A DNA stretch of 15,716 nucleotides from Chlamydiota bacterium (GTDB lineage: Bacteria > Chlamydiota > Chlamydiia > Chlamydiales > Rhabdochlamydiaceae): positions 1 through 15,716 of the forward strand of contig JAHFTN010000019.1 of NCBI GenBank assembly GCA_023269365.1, written 5' to 3'. Below the pieces are notes generated by a model that had not been told where the DNA came from, searched no databases, and saw only the letters and a list, made by a program, of their open reading frames with translations. Numbering within the stretch: position 1 is the stretch's first letter; each line of letters starts with the position of its first letter. The translations under genes were made by a program, and so were the position numbers. Positions 1-7,429 of this stretch are shown here, one piece after another.

Positions 1-1
1 C

Positions 2-172
2 CCCATGACAATCAATGGACTATTCCCCGAGCAAAACCTGTGGTTCTTTGAGGCAGGGCTGATGAGCCAGCTTTTCAAAGATCGGATTGCTTTAGTAGCA
101 AACTATAGGCAAGAGAAAGGGAAAGACTACACAGATCACACCTGGTCGGCTCAGCTGCGCAGCAACTTTTGA
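2..172 (+). CDS. C-terminal end of an outer-membrane beta-barrel protein, probably an autotransporter (5' partial)
   Basis: An open frame enters from the left edge and ends at TGA 170-172, giving 56 residues. It shows alternating polar and hydrophobic beta-strand pattern (a strand around FFEAGLMSQLF, a turn at KDR, a strand IALVANYRQE, a turn GKDYTDH, a last strand WSAQLRSNF) and ends in phenylalanine. Outer-membrane barrels assembled by the BAM complex typically end in an aromatic residue, and this strand-turn-strand arrangement is what the last two strands of autotransporter translocator domains look like. The passenger and most of the barrel are outside the window, so the family is inferred from the tail alone. 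The gene is convergent with the UDP-glucuronate decarboxylase gene, and the two 3' ends overlap by 22 bp. Another barrel family is possible. Confidence 0.6.
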   Translation, partial: PMTINGLFPEQNLWFFEAGLMSQLFKDRIALVANYRQEKGKDYTDHTWSAQLRSNF

Positions 173-1185
173 GGTTGTTTGTCACGACGAAAGATCAATA
201 ATTCCTCAAAAAAGGCAATGGTCTTTTGCAACCCCTCCCTAAGAGAGGTTTTAGGCTGCCAAAGCAAACTCCTTTGCGCCAGGGTGATGTCAGGCTTGCG
301 CTGCTGCGGGTCATCGCTTGGCAAAGGGTGGAAGACCAAGCGAGAAGTAGACCCTGTGAGTTCTAGGATAAGTTCTGCCAGCTCACGTATGGTAAATTCG
401 ACGGGATTCCCTAAGTTAACAGGCCCTGTAAATTCAGCGGAGCTATTCATAAGTGCTATAAGCCCTTCTATCAAGTCTTCATAGTAACAAAAAGAGCGCG
501 TCTGCTCGCCTTGCCCATAGATGGTAAGGGGCATTTGTGTGAGCGCTTGAACGATAAAGTTGGAGACAACCCTCCCGTCGAGAGGATACATACGAGGACC
601 ATACGTATTGAAGATGCGCGCAATCTTAATAGGGAGACCAAACTGGCGATGGAAATCAAAAAACAGGGTTTCAGCACAGCGTTTGCCCTCATCGTAACAA
701 GAACGGATTCCGATCGGATTGACATGACCCCAATAGCTTTCTTTTTGGGGATGCTCATGAGGATCGCCATACACCTCGCTCGTAGAAGCTTGTAAAATAC
801 GGGCTTGATTTTTTAGCGCTACCTCAAGAACGTTGATCGTACCGTGCACATTGGTTTTAATGGTCCTGACAGGGTCGCGTTGGTAGTGGATAGGAGAAGC
901 GGGACAGGCCAGGTTATAAATCTCATCGACATCGACATCCAGCTCCTTACAGATGTCTTGTTCAAGAAGATGAAATGAGGAGTCATCTCTCAAGAGAAGG
1001 AGGTTGTCTCGGCTGCCTGTGAAGAAATTATCGACACAAGTGACAGTATGCCCCTCCTTCAATAAACGCTCACAGAGATGGGAGCCTAGAAAACCCGCTC
1101 CCCCTGTGACTAAAATTCTTTTCCTCTGCAAAGAGAAATGTTGCTTTTCCCTGCCCTCTTCTCTCTGACCAGTCGTAATAGACAT
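151..1185 (-). CDS. UDP-glucuronate decarboxylase (UDP-xylose synthase), extended SDR family
   Basis: It probably converts UDP-glucuronate to UDP-xylose with bound NAD+, in the cytoplasm, supplying a sugar donor for surface glycan. With the start used here (344 aa) the Rossmann motif GGAGFLG lies at residues 28-34, the STSEVYG catalytic Ser/Thr-Glu region near 134-140, and the YxxxK pair at Y164/K168 inside NPIGIRSCYDEGKRCAE. That last block is characteristic of UDP-xylose synthases and separates them from dTDP-glucose dehydratases and UDP-glucose epimerases. The frame is open up to 1230, and ATG codons at 1230, 1206 and 1185 are possible. I chose 1185 because an AAAAGAGAA purine run precedes it and it leaves the shortest leader before the Rossmann fold. 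Any of them overlaps the end of the upstream co-polymerase gene by more than 100 bp. Third gene of the export operon. Confidence 0.88.
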   Translation of the reverse strand: MSITTGQREEGREKQHFSLQRKRILVTGGAGFLGSHLCERLLKEGHTVTCVDNFFTGSRDNLLLLRDDSSFHLLEQDICKELDVDVDEIYNLACPASPIHYQRDPVRTIKTNVHGTINVLEVALKNQARILQASTSEVYGDPHEHPQKESYWGHVNPIGIRSCYDEGKRCAETLFFDFHRQFGLPIKIARIFNTYGPRMYPLDGRVVSNFIVQALTQMPLTIYGQGEQTRSFCYYEDLIEGLIALMNSSAEFTGPVNLGNPVEFTIRELAELILELTGSTSRLVFHPLPSDDPQQRKPDITLAQRSLLWQPKTSLREGLQKTIAFFEELLIFRRDKQPQKLLRS

Positions 1186-3385
1186 GCAAATTCTCTTTTG
1201 TCTCATTTTGCACTGTGATAAGGACCACATCTGCCTCTTGCAATAACATCGCCCCCTCTACTTTTGCAGGGTCAGCTTGTGTATACAGAAGAATCACGTC
1301 ATAACTTATTTTATAGTGAGAGATCAACTGTTTAAAAGAGGGAGAGCAAAGCATTTCTACTTCATGAACCCCCTTGAGAGATAAGAAATCGTAGCCTACG
1401 CGTGATTCAATGGGAGAAACCTCGAAGGGGCCCATTTGACTCCAAGGGGAATAGAGGACTAAGATTTTTAATTCCCACTTAGATAACAACTCAGCAAGCT
1501 CACAAGAATAGTTGAAGTGTTTCCCTCCGAGACAAACAGCTAACAAAGAGGCTTTAAGCGGGATAAATACCTCTTGTACGGCATTGCGCAAAGTGTCTTT
1601 CTCGTGTAAGTAACCACTCACAGAGAAATTCAAGGCTCTTAACATCCGATCTGAAACGGGAAATCCTCGAAAGAGTGTCTTAAAAAAAAGAAAACCCATC
1701 CCGCTTATAAAGGCTAAAAATAAGGTGAGTATAAAAGAAAGGGGAAGAGAAGCCGATTGGGGCAGATAAGAGACAAAGGCCTTATCTAAGGGCAAAGAGC
1801 GCAGCTGCCCACTTTTTCTCAAGAGCTGCGACTCGATGGCGTGGGAGATCCCCTCTAACAGGGTGGAGGCTTGCTCTTGTTTTAAAGCGAGCAGTGCCTC
1901 TTGATGCCATTTGCCAGGAAGCCTTTTCATCTCTGCGTTAATCTTGTGAAGTTTTCCTTGGAGTAATTGTCGTTCTGAGCGGAGCAGTTGAGAAGAGGTG
2001 TTTTTCAGCGCCTGGATTTTCTCATTTAAAAGATGAAATTGACTCTGCTTAAGATCCACCATCTGAACTAGATATTGAGAGAGAAATCTTTTTTGAGCTT
2101 CTAACATCTCTTTTAGTCGATCTTGCTCTCCCACACTTCTATTATTAGAATCTTTAAGCTGTAGAGCAATTGTACTAGCTTTATTCACAAGATTCTTAGT
2201 GACCTCATCTTCAAAGACACAGCCTAGAGTGGAGAGCTCAAACCCCGGTAACTGGAGCTGCGTTTGTAAAAATTTGAGTTCTTGAATCTGTGATTCTAAA
2301 TGATCTTTTTGAACTGTATGCTCTCCGAGCAAGCTCGTTACGCTTTGTAAATTCAAGTTTTCAGAAGGAAGGGGTTTTTCATTAAAACAAGAGAGCCGAT
2401 CGAGCTCTAAGTCAATATCGAATAACTTTAAAAAATACCCGTTTTTGGAAAGGGAGAGGGTTTCTGCTTCTTGTGCATAGTCTATAAACCCTCCCTCTAT
2501 ACTATGTTGTAAATAGTGCCGATGCTCTAAGAGGGCCTCTTTATATTGAGCAATGACGACATCCCTTTGCTCATAAAGCTGAGCTAGCTGAGACTCACTC
2601 TCTTCATTTAGTGCAGCTTGGTAGTGGTCCATAAGACCATTTATCACCTCTTCTCCCAGGCGCTTTGTAGGAGCCTTCCACTCTAGAGCCACCATCCCCT
2701 TATCCGTTTTAAAGGGGGTTATCTTTAACATTTTTCGCAGACGACGCACCTCTTTTATCCACGGGAAGATTTTAAGTGGATACAAAAGGTGGGGCTTGGC
2801 CGCTTTGGAGATCTGGGTCAGAGTTAAAACCCCGAAAGGAAGTGTCATCTTGGAGCCAAGGAGAGCTTTTGCTAAACTCTTTTTGTCTGAATCAAAGATC
2901 TCCCACTCCCCGCTCTCATCGATCCCTATCCACAGTTTTAGGAGTTTTTCATTAGCGATGTGCACATCGCTAAAAGAAAACACCTCTTCTTCAGGAGAGG
3001 GAATCTTCCCTTGTGCCCATAGATTCCCCTTCACAAGGTGCCACACCCTTACAAGAGGGGACTCTACAAAACATTTTACTTGAAGCCCTTGTTCTTCAAC
3101 GATTTTCCCAAGAAGAGTATTTGACTGCATGGTTGCAATAATAGAATTTGTACTCGTACTGAGTGTTGAAGGGGAAAACATCTCTTTCATTTTAGAATTG
3201 ATTTGTCCTTGTGACTGCACTACCTTTAATAGAGCTTCACTCTTGTAGGTGAGGGGTTGGAATAAAAAAACAAGGACTGTGCAACAAGCTGCCAAGACAG
3301 AAAAACTCCATAGAGAGGCTCGATGTCTGATGTAAAGCCTTTTTAAATCGAAAAACGTCAACACCAGAGGAGTTTCTATTTTCAT
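1070..3385 (-). CDS. Wzz/Wzc-type polysaccharide co-polymerase with degenerate C-terminal tyrosine-kinase-like domain
   Basis: This 771-residue inner-membrane protein has the layout of a PCP-2 polysaccharide co-polymerase. An N-terminal cytoplasmic segment leads to TM1 (about 25-42), followed by a Wzz-like periplasmic region, a long Gln/Glu/Leu-rich coiled-coil stretch (about 250-500), TM2 (about 545-570) and a C-terminal Rossmann-like domain (about 610-750) related to bacterial tyrosine (BY) kinases. Family members set chain length and partner the outer-membrane Wza channel. The kinase domain looks dead. Where a Walker A loop is expected, near 617-626, the sequence reads CLGGKHFNYS without GxxxxGKS/T, the Walker A' strand reads KILVLYSPW with no acidic residues, and there is no C-terminal tyrosine cluster. 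The ATG overlaps the stop of the Wza-like gene as ATGA (3382-3385), and GAGGT lies just upstream, so translation is probably coupled. Its 3' end runs into the decarboxylase gene. Family confident, kinase inactivity inferred. Confidence 0.82.
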   Translation of the reverse strand: MKIETPLVLTFFDLKRLYIRHRASLWSFSVLAACCTVLVFLFQPLTYKSEALLKVVQSQGQINSKMKEMFSPSTLSTSTNSIIATMQSNTLLGKIVEEQGLQVKCFVESPLVRVWHLVKGNLWAQGKIPSPEEEVFSFSDVHIANEKLLKLWIGIDESGEWEIFDSDKKSLAKALLGSKMTLPFGVLTLTQISKAAKPHLLYPLKIFPWIKEVRRLRKMLKITPFKTDKGMVALEWKAPTKRLGEEVINGLMDHYQAALNEESESQLAQLYEQRDVVIAQYKEALLEHRHYLQHSIEGGFIDYAQEAETLSLSKNGYFLKLFDIDLELDRLSCFNEKPLPSENLNLQSVTSLLGEHTVQKDHLESQIQELKFLQTQLQLPGFELSTLGCVFEDEVTKNLVNKASTIALQLKDSNNRSVGEQDRLKEMLEAQKRFLSQYLVQMVDLKQSQFHLLNEKIQALKNTSSQLLRSERQLLQGKLHKINAEMKRLPGKWHQEALLALKQEQASTLLEGISHAIESQLLRKSGQLRSLPLDKAFVSYLPQSASLPLSFILTLFLAFISGMGFLFFKTLFRGFPVSDRMLRALNFSVSGYLHEKDTLRNAVQEVFIPLKASLLAVCLGGKHFNYSCELAELLSKWELKILVLYSPWSQMGPFEVSPIESRVGYDFLSLKGVHEVEMLCSPSFKQLISHYKISYDVILLYTQADPAKVEGAMLLQEADVVLITVQNETKENLHVYYDWSERRGQGKATFLFAEEKNFSHRGSGFSRLPSL

Positions 3386-4455
3386 GGGACCTCGATCCCT
3401 ATTGAATTAACACCCTTCGTAATCAAATCAAGTGCAATAAATGTGGGCAACAAATCGTTGACAAAGCGGTTCCATTCTGAAAGGGGCCTTGCCGCCACAT
3501 ACACGATGTCCCCTGGGATGAGAAGCATGCTATCTGAGGGCAGGCGGATCACGTGCTCCCAATTGAGTGTATAGATCTTGGGATGCAAAATATTTCCCCG
3601 AATAATTTGGATGTAGGACTTATCCCCAGAGGCTAAAATGCCTCCTGCCTCTCCGATAGCCTTTCTCAGTGTCATAAATCCATCGGGCAAGTCTACAACA
3701 CGCTCTTTGCACACTTCTCCAAGAACCATAAGTGTCGAAGAGGAAGCGTCAGCGATATAGATCTTATCTCCCCCCCTCATGACCACATTCTGATTCATAT
3801 CCCCCTCTTTCAATAATTTAAAGAGATCGACTGGCAACAAACTATTTTCCCGAATGACATAGCTCTTAAATAAATTGGCATTTCCCGGCACTTTGGCAAT
3901 CGAGAGCGCTTCAAACAAGCGCAACCGCCCATCGACAGCAATACTTGGCACCTGGACGAGCCCTGCCAGTTCCACCTTCCTTAAAATCCTATCTTTGTAG
4001 GAGATAAAGACATTCACATCTCGAATTTGCTCTCTATAGAGCTCTTCAATTTTTTTCTGCGCTTGATATAGAGTCATCCCCGCCACCTGAGCCGGAGGAA
4101 GATCTGGCAGATGCACACACCCATCTGTCACGCGAAACCCCACGATAGAACCGATCCTCTGTACAGAATCTACAAGGTCACTGCGTGTAGGATGGTAAAG
4201 GGCAATTTGTAATACATCCCCATTGTTAATTACGTCTTGGTATTCATTTAATAGCTCTTCAGAGAAAGGCTCATACTCTTTTCCTTCCATCGATAAAATA
4301 GAAAACTTCCCTTCACGAATCCGATAGGAATCCATCACGAAATCTTCCGCCCCGAGGAGATCACTTCCCCGATACGGAGGGTTGGTACACCCCCATAGGC
4401 AGACTAGAAGGAAAAAGAAAATATTCAAGTTGCGAACATCTTTCTGAAATCGCAT
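3382..4455 (-). CDS. Wza-type polysaccharide export lipoprotein (Poly_export/SLBB family)
   Basis: A 357-residue precursor with a hydrophobic signal (residues 10-22) ending in LWGC, so Cys23 is the likely lipidated residue. The tryptophan at -2 makes this a relaxed lipobox. The mature part begins with a Poly_export-like block (GDVLQIALYHP near 78-88, then HLPDLPPAQVAGMTLYQAQKKIEELY), followed by two SLBB-like segments (around VELAGLVQVPSIAVDGRLRLFEAL and VLGEVCKERVVDLPDGFMTLRKAI), each with the MRGGDKIYI or LIPGDIVYVA ending typical of this family. A C-terminal amphipathic stretch (about 328-350) could be the membrane-spanning helix, as in Wza. Family members form the outer-membrane channel through which capsule or exopolysaccharide leaves, working with a Wzz/Wzc partner, here encoded immediately downstream with a 4-bp overlap. 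Length is close to E. coli Wza (379 aa). First gene of the minus-strand operon. An AGGA lies about 10 nt before the ATG. Confidence 0.87.
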   Translation of the reverse strand: MRFQKDVRNLNIFFFLLVCLWGCTNPPYRGSDLLGAEDFVMDSYRIREGKFSILSMEGKEYEPFSEELLNEYQDVINNGDVLQIALYHPTRSDLVDSVQRIGSIVGFRVTDGCVHLPDLPPAQVAGMTLYQAQKKIEELYREQIRDVNVFISYKDRILRKVELAGLVQVPSIAVDGRLRLFEALSIAKVPGNANLFKSYVIRENSLLPVDLFKLLKEGDMNQNVVMRGGDKIYIADASSSTLMVLGEVCKERVVDLPDGFMTLRKAIGEAGGILASGDKSYIQIIRGNILHPKIYTLNWEHVIRLPSDSMLLIPGDIVYVAARPLSEWNRFVNDLLPTFIALDLITKGVNSIGIEVP

Positions 4456-4485
4456 AGTAAAAGCATCCTATTTGTGTACCTTAAA
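4456..4485. promoter_or_regulatory. 30-bp gap between divergent export operon and epimerase operon
   Basis: Only 30 bp separate the ATG of the export lipoprotein (reverse, 4455) from the ATG of the epimerase (forward, 4486). Two full promoters cannot fit here, so at least one must lie inside the opposite coding region. I do not see a clear -35/-10 pair within the gap itself. An in-frame GTG at 4474 could lengthen the epimerase by four codons, but the ATG gives the usual N-terminus for the family. Regulation of the two operons may be physically linked; this is inference. Confidence 0.35.
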
Positions 4486-5445
4486 ATGAGATCCATCTTC
4501 ATTACCGGCATCGCCGGCTTTATCGGTTTTCATCTGGCAAGAGCCCTCAAAACCAGGGGCGATCGCGTTTGCGGCTGCGACAATTTTAATGACTATTACG
4601 ACCCCGCCCTAAAAAGAGAGCGTGCACACCTTCTCTCCTCTGAAGGAATCCCCGTGTACGAAGAAGAGATCACCGACAAAGAATTTCTTGTACACACCCT
4701 CGATCAAACAAAGGCCACACACCTCGTTCACCTCGCTGCACAAGCAGGCGTACGCTACTCTCTGTCCCATCCAGAAAGTTACGTCCACAGCAATCTAAGC
4801 GGCTTTGTACAAGTGTTAGAAGCTCTTCGCCTTTTTCCCCACATCAAATTCATCTATGCTTCCTCATCTTCTGTCTACGGGCTGAATACTAAAGTGCCCT
4901 TTACTGAAACTGACCCTGTAGACCACCCCGCAAGTTTCTATGGCGCCACCAAGAGGAGTAACGAGCTCATCGCCCACAGCTATCATCACACGTATGGGCT
5001 TCACTGTACGGCTTTGCGCTACTTTACCGTCTATGGCCCCTGGGGGCGACCCGATATGGCTTACTTCTCTTTCACAAAGGCCATCTTAGATGGCACACCC
5101 CTCACCGTTTTTGGAGAAGGGAAATTAAAGCGCGATTTTACTTACATCGACGATATCGTACAAGGGACAATCGCTGCAATGGATTTGGGAGCTCCTCTTG
5201 AAATTTTTAACTTAGGAAATCATTTCCCCGTCAGTGTGATGGAACTGATTGCGTGTTTAGAAATGCATCTTAAGAAAAAAGCACAAATCCACTTTGCTCC
5301 AAAGCCCCAAGGGGATGTCGCCATCACCTATGCCGAGATCTCCAAAGCTAAGCGTGTACTTGGATTTACTCCTCACACATCTCTACAAGAAGGGTTGAAA
5401 TATTTCGTTGCCTGGTATATGAAGGCGCTGGTAAACAATCGTTAA
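4486..5445 (+). CDS. UDP-glucuronate 4-epimerase (NAD-dependent epimerase, extended SDR family)
   Basis: Predicted to interconvert UDP-glucuronate and UDP-galacturonate in the cytoplasm. Counting 319 residues from ATG 4486, the Rossmann motif GIAGFIG is at 8-14, the catalytic SSSSVYG at 126-132 and the YxxxK pair at Y152/K156. Diagnostic blocks for UDP-glucuronate 4-epimerases rather than UDP-glucose epimerases are DNFNDYYDPALKRERA (32-47), AGVRYSL, and RPDMAYFSFTKAILDG followed by RDFTYIDDIV. Residues upstream of ATG 4486 (from GTG 4474) are not needed and there is no clear Shine-Dalgarno for either start. The gene diverges from the export operon that carries the other UDP-glucuronate-consuming enzyme and is followed after 2 nt by the pagL-like gene, so those two are probably co-transcribed. 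A close relative acting on an N-acetylated UDP-sugar cannot be excluded. Confidence 0.85.
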   Translation: MRSIFITGIAGFIGFHLARALKTRGDRVCGCDNFNDYYDPALKRERAHLLSSEGIPVYEEEITDKEFLVHTLDQTKATHLVHLAAQAGVRYSLSHPESYVHSNLSGFVQVLEALRLFPHIKFIYASSSSVYGLNTKVPFTETDPVDHPASFYGATKRSNELIAHSYHHTYGLHCTALRYFTVYGPWGRPDMAYFSFTKAILDGTPLTVFGEGKLKRDFTYIDDIVQGTIAAMDLGAPLEIFNLGNHFPVSVMELIACLEMHLKKKAQIHFAPKPQGDVAITYAEISKAKRVLGFTPHTSLQEGLKYFVAWYMKALVNNR

Positions 5446-5447
5446 TT

Positions 5448-5984
5448 ATGCGCTTTTTCCTCCTCATTTTCAGTTTTTTTTCCTCGTTTTTGTTATATGC
5501 AGAAAAAAAGGAACCAATCCCTTCTCACCTAATGGTAGGCCCTGGATTATTCGATATCGACCGCTCCCATCCTCGATTTTTCACTCAGCTCGAATACAGA
5601 TGGACTGTCCACTTTCCCCACCTAAGACCCCTCGCCGCTTTTTTCCTTACCACAGATCAAAACTTTTTTGTCTGCGGCGGAGTTAGCTACGATATTTATT
5701 TTGGAAGGCGGGTTGTATTCACTCCCAGCTTTGCACCGGGACTCTACTATCACGGCAAGGGAAAACATTTGGGATTTCCCTTAAATTTCAGATCCGCTGC
5801 AGAACTTGCCTTTGTCTTTAAAAACCAGTCCCGCTTCGGCGCTCAGTTCAATCACATCTCCAACGCCCATATTTTATTTAAGAACCCGGGCGTTAACTCT
5901 TTATTTATTTTCTACGCAATCCCCTTTGCTTCCAAAAAAGCATCGGGTAAAAAGTCGAGTAAGCTAGACGCTGTCACGCAATAA
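5448..5984 (+). CDS. pagL: PagL-like lipid A 3-O-deacylase (outer-membrane beta-barrel)
   Basis: A 178-residue protein with a cleavable signal (residues 1-18, ending LLYA) followed by a small beta-barrel. The C-terminal signature matches the PagL family: FNHISNAHILFKNPG, with the catalytic-type His136 and Ser138 next to Asn139 and the NPG turn at 146-148. PagL removes the 3-O-linked acyl chain of lipid A in the outer membrane. The family's catalytic acid would be expected at the position held by Asn150 (motif NPGxE in Pseudomonas PagL, from memory), so activity is uncertain. The barrel seems to end at FYAIPF (155-160), and an extra basic tail, about 161-178, follows. That tail is encoded antisense to the end of the nnr gene (73-bp convergent overlap). 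It starts 2 nt after the epimerase stop, consistent with an envelope-modification operon. Confidence 0.78.
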   Translation: MRFFLLIFSFFSSFLLYAEKKEPIPSHLMVGPGLFDIDRSHPRFFTQLEYRWTVHFPHLRPLAAFFLTTDQNFFVCGGVSYDIYFGRRVVFTPSFAPGLYYHGKGKHLGFPLNFRSAAELAFVFKNQSRFGAQFNHISNAHILFKNPGVNSLFIFYAIPFASKKASGKKSSKLDAVTQ

Positions 5985-7429
5985 GAGGTGAGGGCTCTTG
6001 CCGCTTTCTCTCCAGCAACTGCATGTAAGTGCACGGCTAAGGCAGCTGCCACCCTCGAGGAGAGCCCCTGAGCAATTAACGCCGCAACGATCCCTGCCAG
6101 CACATCTCCAGCACCCGCTGTCGCCATCCCTGGATCTCCTCTCACATTGATCAACGGAGAGGTGTGAGGATGAAAAATCCACGTCACAGCTCCCTTCAGG
6201 ATCAGTGTGACTCTTTTAGCTTCTACGTAAGCTTGACACCTCTCTTCAAGAGAAAAGCCCCCCAGCTCTCCAAGGATTAAATGTATCTCCCCTCGGTGGG
6301 GAGTCAGCACTGTGCCGGCAGGAAAAACCCAAGAAGGGTGGGCTTTTAAAAAAAAGAGGGCATCGGCATCTAATACGAGGGGTAAAGGGATCTCTTTAAA
6401 TAGCCTATTTAAAGAGCGCTCTACCTCTTTTGTCCTTCCCATTCCGGGGCCGATGAGGACCACCTTTGCACGCGCTATCTCATGGTGAAGAGAACCCATT
6501 TCCTTACCATCCCAAGCCTCTTTGATCAATTCATGGGGAGCATTTCCGAGCTCCATTCCGAAGGGATGAAAAAGGCGTACAACACCCGCTCCCGAGTGGA
6601 GAGCCGCACTGCAGCTAAGGAGAGCAGCCCCCGCCATGCTGATAGATCCGGCGATGGCTAACACGTAGCCAGCCTCATACTTGTGCCTCGTGCGTTTTAG
6701 AGGGGGGAGAAGTTTGCACAGCTCCTCTTGATGCGTTAGGAAGGCTATCTCTTTTGCTTCTTCCACTTCTTTATCTCGAAGTCCAAAGTCAATGGGCCTC
6801 AACTCCCCCACATAATTCCACGCTTCATTGAGAAAGCAACCCAGCTTGGGAAATCCTAAATACAGAGTCTGTGTCGCACGAATCGCGCTAGACACCTCTC
6901 CCGTATTTCCGTCTATTCCCGAGGGGATGTCAATGGATAAAATGGGAAGGAAAGAGGCGTTCGCTTTCTTGATGACAAAGGCCAGCATGTCTTCTGCTTT
7001 TCCCCGAAACCCCGTTCCCACTAAACCATCGAGTAAGACCCCTTGTAAAAGGGGGAAGGAAAAAGCTCCTTCTACAACTTCATAGGCTTTTCCCCCCGCA
7101 CAGAGGAAACGCTCATGCATCTGCTGTGAAAGGGGAGAACATTCTTGAGCGGGGACAAGCTGGAGAGCTGTCACGCTAAATCCCCGCTGCATGAGATGAA
7201 ACCCCGCTACGTAGGCATCTCCTCCATTATTCCCCTTTCCTATGAGGAGCGTCACAAGAAGAGGGTATTGACGCCCCCGCACGAAGCGCTCTACTTCTAT
7301 TGCAATAGAACACCCTGCCTTTTCCATAAAGGCAAGCGCAGAAGCTCCCCTCTGACAAGCCCTCTCTTCGAGAGAGGCCATTTCGCTTACTTTTACAATC
7401 TTTACTCCTTCAATCGATGAGCCTATCAC
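5912..7429 (-). CDS. nnrD: Bifunctional NAD(P)H-hydrate epimerase / ADP-dependent NAD(P)H-hydrate dehydratase
   Basis: A 505-residue fusion of YjeF_N (epimerase, NnrE) and YjeF_C/carbohydrate-kinase-like (dehydratase, NnrD) domains. It repairs damaged hydrated NADH and NADPH: the N-terminal domain epimerises R to S forms and the C-terminal domain dehydrates S-NAD(P)HX with ADP. Visible NnrE motifs are IGKGNNGGDAYVAG (63-76), LVGTGFRG and SIDIPSGIDGNTGEV. NnrD motifs are AGYVLAIAGS followed by GAALLSCSAALHSGAGVVRL, GPGMGR, PLVLDADAL, LTPHRGEI and the catalytic AGAGDVLAGIVAAL near residue 440. The start is GTG at 7429: it overlaps the gpsA stop as GTGA, and an AAGGAAG Shine-Dalgarno sits 7 nt upstream inside gpsA. 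An internal ATG at residue 17 lies within the conserved N-terminus and is less likely. A housekeeping function, probably translationally coupled to gpsA. Confidence 0.93.
   Translation of the reverse strand: MIGSSIEGVKIVKVSEMASLEERACQRGASALAFMEKAGCSIAIEVERFVRGRQYPLLVTLLIGKGNNGGDAYVAGFHLMQRGFSVTALQLVPAQECSPLSQQMHERFLCAGGKAYEVVEGAFSFPLLQGVLLDGLVGTGFRGKAEDMLAFVIKKANASFLPILSIDIPSGIDGNTGEVSSAIRATQTLYLGFPKLGCFLNEAWNYVGELRPIDFGLRDKEVEEAKEIAFLTHQEELCKLLPPLKRTRHKYEAGYVLAIAGSISMAGAALLSCSAALHSGAGVVRLFHPFGMELGNAPHELIKEAWDGKEMGSLHHEIARAKVVLIGPGMGRTKEVERSLNRLFKEIPLPLVLDADALFFLKAHPSWVFPAGTVLTPHRGEIHLILGELGGFSLEERCQAYVEAKRVTLILKGAVTWIFHPHTSPLINVRGDPGMATAGAGDVLAGIVAALIAQGLSSRVAAALAVHLHAVAGEKAARALTSYCVTASSLLDFLPDAFLEAKGIA

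Noticed and set aside
179..795. Plus- and minus-strand frames of 94-101 codons within the decarboxylase gene
   Set aside because: Out-of-frame shadows. The decarboxylase frame carries all the conserved motifs.
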